Shown: positions 29,621-41,390, counted from the stretch's first letter. The stretch: 64,000 nucleotides of DNA from Notolepis coatsorum (GCA_963971535.1 OZ020591.1:19534290-19598289), one strand, 5' to 3'. The notes: generated by a model not told the origin, from the sequence alone. Translations and numbers: made by a program.

Positions 29621-29689
29621 AGGGCCTCGCGGGAAGGGGGGCATCCCAAAAAAATTTTTTTTGCGAGGCCCCCCTTCCCGCGAGGCCCT
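29621..29689. repeat. GC-rich perfect hairpin
   Basis: 22-base arms 29621-29642 and 29668-29689 (agggcctcgcgggaagg...) pair perfectly across an A8T8-like loop, 40 bases from the right end of the hAT element. Subterminal hairpin; could act in transposase binding or stop transcription. Confidence 0.85.
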
Positions 29690-29737
29690 GTGCGACCGCA
29701 CTGCTCGCACACCCCCTGAGGCGGCCCTGACTACAGG

Positions 29738-29830
29738 TGTACTGTGTGTATTATATAACATGTTATAACAGGACTGGTATAAACTACAGGCGTACTGTGT
29801 GTATTATATAACATGTTATAACAGGACTGG
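29738..29830. repeat. 29-bp minisatellite, middle block
   Basis: Two longer variant units between the hAT and BEL insertions; same array as 14641-15282. Confidence 0.93.
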
Positions 29831-30924
29831 TGTAACTGCCCCCCGGCTTGGTCTTGAAATAAAGATGCGGTTATGTTTCGTACAGATGCTTTTATTTATT
29901 TTCTCTTTTTTCTCTTGCATTTCAGCTTAGCAGTACTGTAGCTTTTCTTTGGTACTTTGTACAGGTAGTGACGGTTGCCTCATTTGGTCCGTTTGCACCT
30001 CGTTTGCACCTCGTTTGCACCTCGTTTGCACCTCGTTTGCACCGTGAAAACTGCATAGGACAGTCAAACACAAACATACAATTAGTTACATATTTCACAT
30101 TTCAATATTGTTCACATGTCGTTCATTATTATACCAAAGTGTTCAAACAAACAATTGTATTAAATATATTTAAAGGGTGAACTCGTCTTCCATAGCAAAG
30201 GCACTCAGGGAAAAACAATGATATATAATAACGTTACTTGTCCGGCAGCAGGTGCCTTTGATTAGAATCTGCTTCGTGAGTGCACCACTTTATATGTTTA
30301 TAAATGTTTGGCGGTTACACACATAAATATACAACAACATATCTTCAACAACAGTAATAATAATAATACATTTGAGTGTTCGACATACCTTATTCCGCTT
30401 TACCAAGGGTAGTTAATTTAACTGGAGTAAGGTCCTTCCATCATACAATTCGCTGCCTGCTCCGTCGTTATCTGAGTTACTTCCGCCTTGGTCACACAGA
30501 AAGCTGTGACCTTTATACTAAAGAAAGACGAGCTCTGCCCCCATGTGGACACTAAATGAAAGTGCACAAGTGGCTCCGAAATATTATTTTCTTAGATAGA
30601 TAAATAGAGGGCTCAGTATTCTGAGCCTATACAGAGAAATTGATCATCTAGACCAGGGGTGGCCAACCAGTCAGAGACTAAGAGCCACAAAAAAATGACT
30701 GTGGTACCACAAAGAGCCACACCATATACCAGCGTTTCTCAACCTTTTTTTTTCAGTCACGGCACCCTTCATGTGTTTATAGGTCTCACCCTCTGGCCTC
30801 TGAAGTTGCTAATGTCTTTTTTATTTGGGCCTCACAGGGTTAAAAGTACCCTGTGAGACCCACGGTTGCAAAATTACAAAATCACTTTTAGCCATTTAAA
30901 AAAATAATGTTTATTTAAAAAATG

Positions 30925-31355
30925 TTAAAGGGGAACTATTTTACTATTTCTTTCACTATTTGGGCACTTTTACACAATTCCTGTGAGTCTATGGAACACC
31001 TAGGTTTTTTTTCAAAAAAAATGCATTGTTTTGTATTTCTAATCAAGTACTAAAAACCGCATTTTTCTACCTCAAGATCTAAGCCGTTTTGAGGCTGGGC
31101 TCCAACCACTGTGTGGCCTGGTGCCAACTGCCACATCAACTGCCACATTATTATGCAGCTGAGAAATCTCTGACATCACAGATATGCACATTTTCAGATG
31201 ACTCAGTTCAGTGAGGGTGAATATTGTGAGAGGAGAATTGGAAGAATTCGCCAATATGAGAATTAGAGACATATATCCTATTAATATAAGTCCACATAGC
31301 TAAGAAACAATGGTAAACACTGAAAAAAGCCATTTATAAGATAGTTCCCCTTTAA
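30925..31355. mobile_element. TTAA MITE nested in the hAT MITE
   Basis: TTAA at both ends with inverted termini aggggaactat / atagttcccct. It is the fourth nesting layer: minisatellite, BEL element, hAT MITE, TTAA MITE. Confidence 0.8.
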
Positions 31356-31854
31356 GCACATGTATAGTCAATTGGTCCTGTTGTTCAGCCTCACAATGCT
31401 ATTTGATAGTAAATGTGTTTATATGTCCCACCCTCTGGCCTCTGAAGTTGCTAATTTCTTTTTAATTTGGGCCTCACAGGGTTAACCTCTTAAGCCCGAG
31501 ATATACAGTAAAAGTGTATATTTTCAGCATTATGTTTGTTTACCAATTATTTTAACTGTTATTAGTGAAATATAAGATTATAGAAATCTCAGGGCATTGA
31601 GTCGGAAACCGGCGCATATTGACAGGAGGAAGTGGCACAGCCAAAAGTGAGTGTAGTCTTTTGAAGGAAGAGACTCAGGGCTTTCAAATTTCGAAAAACT
31701 ACCCTACCCAGCTCACACCAGCCCCTGTCAATCATCTGACTTCTGGATTTACTTTTTAATTTCTCTTATTTTTTGGGATTATCTCCCACAAACCTGAACG
31801 TTATTGCCATAAAACAGAACGCAGTTAGTTTCTCTACATTTCTGTGAACGTCTT

Positions 31855-32180
31855 GCAAAAAACGGTGTTGCAATATGATGAAAAATGGTGGAGAAATTTA
31901 CATTATAAAAAAGATGGCAGAATTCAGTACTGTATCTATAAAACCTTCTGTTTAATCATCTTCCCTTTATTCATTTGCTTAGATTTTTCAGGTCTGGTCA
32001 ATTTTAGCATGGTGTTATTTACAGTCAAAGATAAATTTTTTTTTAAATAGAATTGATATTCTCCTTTGGTTCATTACAATTTACTCAAGCCTAGTAACAG
32101 ACACACTATTTCTGACACTGATCCATATATGTCCCTAGATTCAGATACCAAGAACATGCAAATGGACCATTTAAAAAAAA
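31855..32180. repeat. Dispersed repeat shared with 57062-57640
   Basis: Reverse-complement similarity to 57062-57640 runs through aaaccttctgtttaatcatc, ttgcttagatttttcagg and ttcttggtatctg-type blocks. The other copy is interrupted by an L2 tail. Confidence 0.8.
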
Positions 32181-32488
32181 ATTGTAAATGTTTATTCTAC
32201 GTCCTTATGGAATGAGTGACATAAAAAAAAAAAAAAAAAGTAAATTTTTTTTTTTTTTTTTTTTTAATGGATGGAAGAGCCGCACATTGACGGGCAAAGA
32301 GCCGCATGCGGCTCGCGAGCCACGGGTTGGCCACCCCTGATCTAGACCAACGCAAATCAAAGCTTTCAGTTACACTCCCACCAAATCCTGCTATGACGGA
32401 TAAGCACAAAAACAATTAATTTAGTCATACAGGATTTCCTTTTAGATTTCACATAGCATCAAAATAATATTTTTCAAGCATTTCTATA

Positions 32489-34324
32489 CTAATTACTCTC
32501 GAGGAGGAGTACCAATTTCTGGATCGGTCGCTCGAGGACTGAAGGTCTGGTAGAGTGATCTTTTCGCTCCCCAGTCTGTATTTTTACTCGACGCACTAGA
32601 CCGTCGCTCTCTGGAGTGGCTTCGACGACCCGACATAGTTGCCACTGGCTTCTTGGCAGGTTACTGTCCTTGAGGATGACTATGTCGTTCACCTTGAGGT
32701 TACGCCGTGGTACGTGCCACTTCTGGCGTGTAGAAATGTTCAGGAGGTATTCCTTCTTCCAGCGGCTCCAGAATTGTTCGATTAGGTACTGGACTCTGCG
32801 CCATCTCTTGGTTGCATACATGTCCTCTTTAACAAATCTCCCAGGGGGTGGAAGAGCGATTTTAGACTTCATCATGACGAGATGGTTTGGTGTTAAGGGT
32901 TCTAGCGCCATAGGATCGTTGATACCATCTACTGTCAGTGGTCGGCTGTTTACAATAGCTGTAGCTTCATAGAAGAGTGTTCTAAGAGAGGCGTCATCAA
33001 GTCTGCCTGGATACAGAGCGATAGTGGCGTTCAGCACATTTCTTACTGTCCTGATTTGACGTTCCCAGACACCACCTGCATGGCTGGCGGATGGAGCGTT
33101 GAAGACAAATTCACACTGTTTCTGATGCAGAATTGGATCAAGGGAATGGAGAGCACTTGAACTTGGGAGAGCATCTCCTTCCTGGCATCTCTTAATTTCC
33201 TGAGAGAAGGCTTGCTGCTGGACAAGCTTGATCACTATTTTGGCAGCTCTTTCTCGTTCTTCGACTGTCACCAGTTCGGTGTTGTGTACTTTTCCTGATC
33301 CCAGCCTCTTGATTCTTGCGACTACTTTCAGGATCTTTGACCATGAAGAGATCTGATTTAGGCGACTTAGAATGTCTGTACAACTGTTAACTTTGGTTGT
33401 GAAAGCTTGGACAGCCTTAACCTCAGGATCGCCTACGAGTAAGTCTGCGAAGGGATTCAGTTTGGGATGTACTTCTTGCTCCCAGAGAAATGTAGGACCT
33501 GACATCCAGTTTGTTGAAGGAATGTGAGATGCCTGAAGGCCTCTGGAGGCATGATCTGCCGGGTTCTCTGCTGTTTCGATATAGTGCCATTTACTTGGGT
33601 CAGTGTTTTCTCTTATCAGTTGGACTCTGTTCGCGACGAACACATGGAACCTTCTTGCCGCATTATTGATGTAGCCCAGAACTACTTGTGAATCTGTCCA
33701 GAAGAATTCTTCATCGATCTTCATCTGCAGTTCTCTTTTCAGCAACACACTTAATTTGGTTGCGACCACTGCCGCTGAGAGCTCTAGTCGTGGGATGCTT
33801 GAGACCTTGGTGGGTGCTACTCTTGCTTTGGCCATCACAAGACTGGAGTGTACTGTATGTTTGTCATTTTTGTACCTGAGGTAGGAACAAGCGCCATACC
33901 CCATGCTGCTGGCATCGGCAAAGTGATGCAGTTCCGTCTTGATGATGTTGCCGAAGTCATGTGGGTGATAGCATCTAGGGATTGTGAATTCCTTTAAGTT
34001 ATGTAGCCCGATCTTCCATTCCTCCCACCGTGGCTTTAAGTCATCTGGCAGTGGATCGTCCCATCTTATGCCTCTGCGGCATAGTTCTTGGAGTATGCGT
34101 TTCCCGCTTAGGGTGAATGGGGCAACAAACCCGAGTGGGTCATAAAGAGAGGCGACGATGGAGAGGATTCCTCGACGGGTTGAAGGCTGGTCTTTCATGT
34201 TGACATTGAAGCTGAAGGTGTCGTTGTCTATAGACCACTGAAGGCCAAGTGCATGCTCAGTTGGGGTCGCTTCCAGCTTAAGTTCGAGAGGGTCAGTGAT
34301 TGTTGCTCTTTCTGAGGGTTTCAC
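32489..34324 (-). pseudogene. BEL pol C-terminal part: RNase H and deleted integrase
   Basis: Continues the pol frame after the TGA at 34379. It begins with the block that follows the reverse transcriptase (SIVASLYDPLGFVAPFT), then an RNase H-like domain (HHFADAS, IPRLELSAA, FWTDSQVVLGYI, NPADHASRG). Between SLDPILHQ and the next block EFVFNAPSASHAGGVWER, the zinc-binding region and the core with the first two catalytic acids are absent; the glutamate in GGVWERQIR remains. The end (LKVNDIVILKD) is the usual DUF5641-like tail. The deletion keeps the frame. Integration by this copy is therefore not expected. Confidence 0.88.
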
Positions 34325-34378
34325 ACAGTTGAGGACGTCTTTGTGGTTAGAGTTGAATTTGTGGAGGCGCAGGCCTCC

Positions 34379-36679
34379 TCATTTGCACAATTTTTGTGCC
34401 TCGATGATCAGTTTCTTGGCCTCTTCGACTGATGAAACGCTGGCTAACCCATCATCAACGTAGAAGTTCTTCTCAATGAAGGCTGAGGCTGCTGGGTAGT
34501 CTTCTCTATGTTGGTGTGCCATGTACCTTAGGCCAAAATTGGCACATCCAGGAGACGAAGCAGCTCCAAAGAGGTGAACTGCCATCCTGTATTCCTGTGG
34601 TTCCGTTTCCAAATCACCTTCCCTCCACCACAGGAACTTGAGGTATTTTCGAGAGTCAGGGTGGACGAAGAACTGGTGGAACATTCTTTCCACGTCGCAG
34701 ATTATGGCCACGTCTTCCTTTCTGAAGCGGCATAGAACTCCTATTAGGGAGTTGATTAAGTCGGGACCGGTCAATAGACAGTCATTTAGGGAAACTGCAC
34801 AGAATTTAGCTGAGCAGTCAAACACGACCCGTAGCCTGCCAGGCTTTTGAGGGTGGTAAATGCCGTGATGAGGAAGGTACCAAGCGGTCTCTCCATATGA
34901 AGTGGTATGGTCAAGTTCTGCGTCACCTTTCTCGATGATGTCTTTCATGAAAGCCTTATAGCGTTCGTGATACTCTTTATCCGTCTTTAGCTTCTTCTTT
35001 AGAGACTGGAGGCGGACTGTAGCTAGTCTCTTGTTGTTTGGTAGGGATGGTGGGCTGCTACCCTTGAAAGGTAGAGGCATCTCGTAGTGTCCATCTTCTT
35101 TCTGTCTGATGTTCTCGCTGAGGAATTGTATGAAGTGAACATCTTCTTGAGACACGTACTTGTCCTCGTAGTTCCTTTCAGAGAAGTCCGACTCAAGTAC
35201 TTTAAGGACATCTGTTGTAGATGGGGCTGGTATTTCTTTTACTGACACTCTATGTACAAAGCTCTGGCTCCCTTGTCGGTCCAGATGAGGGTTAGATGAG
35301 CCTATTATGCTCCAGCCAAGCTCTGTCCTCTGTGCGAAAGGTTCGTTTTCACAGCCTGTGATGACTTCGAGTGGAGCTAGCGCTGAGGGACAATCACATC
35401 CTATTAACATACCCACTTCACAGTCTAGAAGTGTTGGCAACTTGTTTACGAGATGCTTGAGGTGAGGCCACTGTAGCGCTGTTTTACCAGTAGGAATGTA
35501 GGATTTGTCTACTGGGATGAAGCTACGAGTGTAGGCTTGTGGCACTCTGATGTTGTTTGCAGAATGGAGTCCTCTGATTTGTAGGCCGCTGACACTCTTG
35601 CTGGTTATAACTGTATTTACAGCAGTCATTGTACTGAGTCTCAGCTTCACAGGTTGACTTTCCACACTTAACTCCTTAAGCAGGTCCTCTAAGATAAACG
35701 TTGTATCACTCTGTGTGTCGAGTAGTGCGTAAGTGAGCACCGTTATCTGTGGCTCTTGAACTGAAGACACAAGGACTGGGACAATGCTTGAGGTCGCAGA
35801 AGCACATCGGGTTGTAGTGTGAGACACGACTCTGCGGACTTCTTGGCCCCGGTAGTTTGCAGTAGATGTGCCACTCTGGGTTGTCTCTGGTGCTTGTGAC
35901 CTCTCTTCGTGCAGACACGTTGGATGACGACGGTTGCAGGTGTTGCAGGTATGTCGCCGTTTACAGTCCTTGCTGGAGTGTCCCTTCTTTAGACATCCAA
36001 AGCAGAGGTGATTTTGGTAGATGTACGTTCTCTTATCCTCTATAGACCTTGATGTGAAGTTAGTGCATGTAGCAATGCCATGATTCTCATTCTTGCAGAT
36101 TGGGCAAGGTGGTCTGGCTCTATAGGGTGAATACTGTGTCTCCACGATGTTGCTCTTTATGTGAGTGCTTGTATTCAACGCTCTGGCTCTCTTGGAAAAC
36201 CTCTCGTCTGAGGCTCTGGAGTTCAACAGTAGTGGGGTAGCGATGGGGTTACAAGCTATTCGTGCCTCTTTGTTCAGAAACTTTGAAAAGTGTGCAAGAC
36301 TTGGATAGCTTCCAGATTTATCTAGCTCTTCTACGATGATCCTGCTCCATCTTCGCACAATCCACTCAGGTAGTTTCTTGAGCAGTTTGTGGTTCTCTTC
36401 ACAGTCGTTCAAGATGTCCAGCCCTCGGACATGTGGAATTGCCTCTGTGCATCCCTGTAGGAAGTCTGCAAACTCTCGGAGCGCCAGAGGATCGTTTGTG
36501 TTTATCTTAGGCCATCTCATTAGCTTGTCTCTGAACGCCCTTTGTATAATGAAGGGGTTTCCATACCTCTCTTCCAACACTCTCCAGGCACCTTTATATG
36601 CTTCCTCGGAGTCTCTGTAAAAGAATCCTTCCACAGACTTACGAGCTTCTCCAGTAAGGTACATTTTCAGATGAAACAT
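34379..36679 (-). pseudogene. BEL gag end, protease and reverse transcriptase
   Basis: The first ~130 residues continue a DUF1759-type gag (YLTGEARKSVEGFF). Two zinc-knuckle-like clusters follow (CPICKNENHGIATC; CFGCLKKGHSSKDC with further CNTC and H). The aspartic protease motif is ALLDTQSDTTFI. The reverse transcriptase has RVVFDCSAKF, DVERMFHQF, HLFGAASSPG and YVDD at 34451-34462. The frame is the same as gag and the downstream part; a single TGA at 34379-34381 ends it. Confidence 0.9.
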
Positions 36680-36703
36680 CTTATCACTTGTTGGGAGAGG
36701 CTT

Positions 36704-37732
36704 TCAATGTATCAGGGTCATGAAGGTCATCTTCCAATCAACAAATTTCATAGGGTCACCGTTGAATATTGTTGGTTCTGGTGTAGGTAGGCGATTCATG
36801 CTTAATGCACTTGTGATTGCTTCGGCTAGACTGAAGGCCTCTTGGTTTGCCGTCGCGCTGGGAGATGCTTGACGTTGGAATGCTGTAGGATGTAGCGGAG
36901 CACTATATTCAGGATTTTGGTAAGCAGTATTTATTTCATGGTCAGTGACTTCTTCTTCTTCGTTGTCTAGATCACTTCCCGAACTGTATGCCCTCACTCG
37001 GGCTGCTGCTACCTGGACTTCCTTCTCTGCTTGTAGCTGCTGTAACTTCATCCTCTCCTCCTCCAGCTTACGTCGACTCTGTACCTTCAACTTCTCCATT
37101 TCCATCAGCATGGCTGCCTCTTCCCCCTCTAGTTGGAGGAGACTGGTTTGCTGAGCCTGGATCACTTGCATGGCCTTTACCTCTTCCACTTTAGCCGCGA
37201 GTTCAGCTTCCCTCCGCCTGTTTGATGCCTTGGAACGTTGAGAGTGAATTGTTTCAGTATTTGTGTGACCATATACAGATCTGTACTCTTCTTTGTTCAG
37301 AGCTATTCTCACCCTCTCCTTCTCAAGTCTTTCATTAAAATCTTCCTCTTTTGTTTCCAGCTGCTTACACACAAGCTCTTGGGTGTCTGTCGTCAGCTGA
37401 ATACAGGCGTCCATTTTATTTGCGATCTCAGGAGTCGTGGCATGGTTACGTAAAATGGACTCATATAAACTTCTTACTAAGTCACAACTTGCTTGAATGT
37501 CTTGTTTTAGTCTTTCAAGTTCTTCTGCTGGACAGAAGGTTCTTAGCTTCCCTCTTGCTTCCTTGGCTATCTTCTTCCACTTCTGATAAGCCTTGTTAAA
37601 AGCTTTCTCATTCCTCTTATCCTCCACTTCACGGTTTTCTTTTCCTTTCTCGGTTAGAGTTCTTTGGCGAGCACCCGTTCTGTTCTGTTCCAACTCCAAG
37701 AGGTTGCCAGCTTCGTCTTCTTGGGCCGACAT
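36704..37732 (-). pseudogene. BEL gag N-terminal part
   Basis: Begins MSAQEDEAGNLLE. Residues about 40-240 are highly charged and helical (NKAYQKWKKIAKEARGKL; later EEERMKLQQLQAEKEVQ), a coiled coil usual in BEL gag. It ends PTIFNGDPMKFVDWKMTFMTLIH before a TGA at 36704-36706 that lies inside the capsid-like domain and is in frame with pol, so it is a mutation rather than a normal gag stop. Confidence 0.88.
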
Positions 37733-37794
37733 TGTGCTTGATCACATACACTCAAAATATCAAATAACTAGATGGTATTTAAGAGTTCCACTTG

Positions 37795-38605
37795 CTGGGA
37801 TGGATATCAGACAGCATAATATTCATTAAACATACAGGAGTTGCCACACGTCCGTGGTATTGCTGGGATGAATACCAGACAGCATGAGGGTAATTAGATA
37901 TACAGAAGTTGCCACACATCCGTGGTATTGCTGGGATGGATACCAGACAGCATAGGGTTAATTAGATATACAGGAGTTGCCACACATCCGTGGTATTGCT
38001 GGGATGGATACCAGACAGCATAGGGTTAATTAGATATACAGGAGTTTCCACACATCCGTGGTATTGCTGGGATGGATACCAGACAGCATAAGGTTAACTC
38101 AGTAGGCTCATTCTTCCTTCTCTTCATACATGTATTTTCTTTAGTAGGGTCCTCAACATACATGTGTTCTCTTCAGAGTATGGTCTTCATTGTACATGTA
38201 TTTTCTTCAGAGTGAGGTCTTCATTGTACATGCATTTTCTTCAGAGTGAGGTCTTCAACATACATGCATTTTCTTTGGAGTATGGTCTTCATTGTACATT
38301 TATCCACTTCAGAATAAAGTCTTCATAATACATCCATCTTCTTCAGAGTAAGGTCTATTTCACATTTATCCACTTCAGAATGAGGTTTCATAATACATTT
38401 ATCCTCTTCAGAGTATGGGTTTTACTCACTGTTTATCATCTTCAGAGTATGGGTTTTTACTCACTGTTTATCATCTTCAGAGTATGGGTTTTACTCACTG
38501 TTTATCATCTTCAGAGTATGGGTAAGTCTTCGCTCACCACTGGTCGGTAAGTTTTCACTCACCACTGGTCGGTAAGTTTTCACTTACTGGTGGGTAAGTT
38601 TTCAC
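37795..38605. repeat. Tandem repeats in the BEL 5' leader
   Basis: 37795-38100 has about four 60-bp units (ggatggataccagacagcat, then gggttaattagatatacagg). 38110-38605 has shorter units built on cttcagagtatgg and ggtaagttttcac. Both lie between the 5' LTR and gag. Confidence 0.88.
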
Positions 38606-39483
38606 TGTAACTGCCCCCCGGCTTGGTCTTGAAATAAAGATGCGGTTATGTTTCGTACAGATGCTTTTATTTATTTTCTCTTTTTTCTCTTGCATTTCAG
38701 CTTAGCAGTACTGTAGCTTTTCTTTGGTACTTTGTACAGGTAGTGACGGTTGCCTCATTTGGTCCGTTTGCACCTCGTTTGCACCTCGTTTGCACCTCGT
38801 TTGCACCGTGAAAACTGCATAGGACAGTCAAACACAAACATACAATTAGTTACATATTTCACATTTCAATATTGTTCACATGTCGTTCATTATTATACCA
38901 AAGTGTTCAAACAAACAATTGTATTAAAGATATTTAAAGGGTGAACTCGTCTTCCATAGCAAAGGCACTCAGGGAAAAACAATGATATATAATAACGTTA
39001 CTTGTCCGGCAGCAGGTGCCTTTGATTAGAATCTGCTTCGTGAGTGCACCACTTTATATGTTTATAAATGTTTGGCGGTTACACACATAAATATACAACA
39101 ACATATCTTCAACAACAGTAATAATAATAATACATTTGAGTGTTCGACATACCTTATTCCGCTTTACCAAGGGTAGTTAATTTAACTGGAGTAAGGTCCT
39201 TCCATCATACAATTCGCTGCCTGCTCCGTCGTTATCTGAGTTACTTCCGCCTTGGTCACACAGAAAGCTGTGACCTTTATACTAAAGAAAGACGAGCTCT
39301 GCCCTCATGTGGACACTAAATGAAAGTGCACAAGTGGCTCCGAAATATTATTTTCTTAGATAGATAAATAGAGGGCTCAGTATTCTGAGCCTATACAGAG
39401 AAATTGATCATCTAGACCAACGCAAATCAAAGCTTACTGACAGTAAAGATGATAGGCATCTTTACCCTTGGCGGTCAGTTACA
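38606..39483 (-). repeat. 5' LTR of the BEL element
   Basis: 878 bp, complete, TGTAACTG...CAGTTACA. Includes four copies of gtttgcacctc and, near its minus-strand start, a short hairpin gtaaagatgatag...catctttac that is absent from the 3' LTR. Confidence 0.95.
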
Positions 39484-39905
39484 TGTACTGTGTGTATTAT
39501 ATAACATGTTATAACAGTACTGGTATAAACTAACATGTTATAACAGTACTGGTATAAACTAACATGTTATAACAGGACTGGTATAAACTACAGGTGTACT
39601 GTGTGTATTATATAACATGTTATAACAGGACTGGTATAAACTACAGGTGTACTGTGTATATTATATGAAATGTTATAACAGTACTGGTATAAACTAACAT
39701 GTTATAACAGTACTGGTATAAACTAACATGTTATAACAGTACTGGTATAAACTAACATGTTATAACAGTACTGGTATAAACTACAGGTGTACTGTGTGTA
39801 TTATATAACATGTTATAACAGTACTGGTATAAACTAACATGTTATAACAGTACTGGTATAAACTAACATGTTATAACAGTACTGGTATAAACTACAGGTG
39901 TACTG
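39484..39905. repeat. 29-bp minisatellite, right block
   Basis: About 12 units plus longer linker variants, continuing the array of 14641-15282. Confidence 0.95.
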
Positions 39906-40125
39906 TGTTTCTACAGCACGTGATGCTGGTTATTGTATGTATTGTGTTTGCTGCCGTGTTTTAATCAAAGGCCACATGGAGGACTTGTTTTTGTAACGCA
40001 AGAGGAGCCCTTACTCAAAATGTTCATCTCCCATTTGAAATGTAAATATAAAATATTGAAAACACCATTATCCATAAATCATCATTAAAATATATATATA
40101 TATATATATATTAGTCAAGTCACTA

Positions 40126-40870
40126 TTAACTCTTTCTGCGCCGAACCCGAGTATAGTCGGGTTTCGTCGCCAACCGTTGAGCGCCAAAACCCAAGTATAC
40201 TCAGGTTTGATCCTTTATTATTATTATTTTTCCTCTGATCCCCATTCTAACCACTCGCTCGAACCTCCCTGTATCTCCCTTGCACCGCTGCCTACGTTAA
40301 AATTGCAATGACGATTGAATCCTGCCAGGTGGCAGTATCGCCTACCTGACACTTTTTTTTGTCTGCAAGAACTCCTGTCTATTTTACCGAACCTGAAACA
40401 TGTTTTTTTACCGATCACAGTGTCGTATTTTACCGGACCTAAAACGTGCTTTTGGTAACGATCGCAGTTTTGAGTTAAAACAAACCCCACCCCCTTGATG
40501 ATTTTGTGAAGACACATATGTACATGGTATATACCTTTGATTTGGGAGTATTTGGGGTTTCAGACGAGCAACCTGAATGATTTGGGCATATTGCATATAA
40601 CGTGTCATATCTCGCGATCTATGAAAAAAGACTGGATTATTTTGGAAAGGGGCGATGTTTAGCGTGTAATAGTGCACAAACTACAGTATGTAGAAATTAA
40701 CTGGTTAGTCAGTGATGGACTATGAACAATGCCTGTCAAATGAGCCATACTATTGTCTCCATAGCTATAATACAGAACACGCGATGGGTCTGCAACCATC
40801 GCTAAAATGGTCAATAACGTTGGCGCCATTGAGTAAAGATGGGAAAAGAGCGTGGCGGTCAATGAGTTAA
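40126..40870. mobile_element. TTAA-flanked MITE
   Basis: TTAA at 40126-40129 and 40867-40870; ends CTCTTTCTGCGCCG and, inverted, CTCATTGACCGCCAC. Similar in end design to the elements at 4976 and 13025 but with a different interior. No coding sequence. Confidence 0.7.
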
Positions 40871-41273
40871 CAAAACTGCCAACGTGAGAGGAGTAACTTG
40901 GAACATATTCTGCATTTAGAATTAGTCAAATGAAATGACCCTTATAAAAACATGCTGGCATAAAGGTCTACTGGTGTTTTATATTCATAAAAAATTTCCC
41001 AATAAACACGTGTACAAAACACAAATGTAAAACATAATGCCATGACACTGGTCCACAATAAAAAAATAATCTAAAAAACAATACAGTAAAATGATGTTCC
41101 ATTCATGTCCACTGTTCCCAGGTCAGTCATTCGTACATAACCACTGGCGACATGAATCCACATTATATTTAATTCCCAGAGATTCCAATGGAGTTCTTCC
41201 ATCCATATAATGTCTTGTTTTTTCCATAGTTACAACCTCAGAGATAAGATACTTCCACATGGAAAGTGGAAAC
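40871..41273. other. No gene seen
   Basis: AT-rich; nothing recognised. Confidence 0.5.
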
Positions 41274-41390
41274 CCACTTCACCATGAAGGAGGGGTCATC
41301 CCCGATCCACTTCACCATGAAGGAGGGGTCATCCCCGATCCACTTCACCATGAAGGAGGGGTCATCCCCGATCCACTTCACCATGAAGGC
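41274..41390. repeat. 33-bp tandem repeat
   Basis: Three and a half units of ccacttcaccatgaaggagg followed by ggtcatccccgat. The unit is a multiple of three, so a frame stays open, but no gene is implied. Confidence 0.93.

Larger units (their letters stand above)
15283..29729. mobile_element. Composite hAT element, 14.4 kb, inside the minisatellite
   Basis: An 8-bp duplication actacagg lies on both sides (15275-15282 and 29730-29737). The left end reads cagggcagcct, and the right end, inverted, cagggccgcct: short hAT-style ends. Removing the ISL2EU transposon (15429-21586) and LINE-1 (22207-28415) leaves about 2.1 kb in three pieces (15283-15428, 21587-22206, 28416-29729). No hAT transposase is seen in them, so the base element was non-autonomous. 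Both sides continue the same minisatellite, which supports a simple insertion. Confidence 0.8.
30654..32339. mobile_element. hAT MITE in the BEL 3' LTR
   Basis: Ends caggggtggccaacc and ggttggccacccctg are perfect inverted repeats; an 8-bp duplication atctagac flanks it (30646-30653 and 32340-32347). Subterminal gagccgcatgcggctc is typical of hAT MITEs. No transposase. Two copies of a ctctggcctctgaagttgct block (about 30790 and 31436) surround a nested MITE. Confidence 0.93.
29831..32374 (-). repeat. 3' LTR of the BEL element, split by a hAT MITE
   Basis: LTR sequence occupies 29831-30653 and 32348-32374 (850 bp without the insert). Compared with the 5' LTR it has five rather than four copies of gtttgcacctc, lacks a 39-bp block near the end, and shows a few single-base changes. 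Confidence 0.93.
29831..39483 (-). mobile_element. BEL/Pao LTR retrotransposon
   Basis: Two near-identical LTRs (38606-39483 as 5' LTR; 29831-32374 as 3' LTR with an insertion) begin TGTAACTG and end CAGTTACA. Between them, one minus-strand frame encodes gag, protease, reverse transcriptase, RNase H and part of an integrase, with BEL/Pao features. A purine run (ggtgggag) sits next to the 3' LTR. No matching target duplication is seen (actgg against tgtac). Two in-frame TGA codons and an integrase deletion make this copy defective. Confidence 0.93.
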
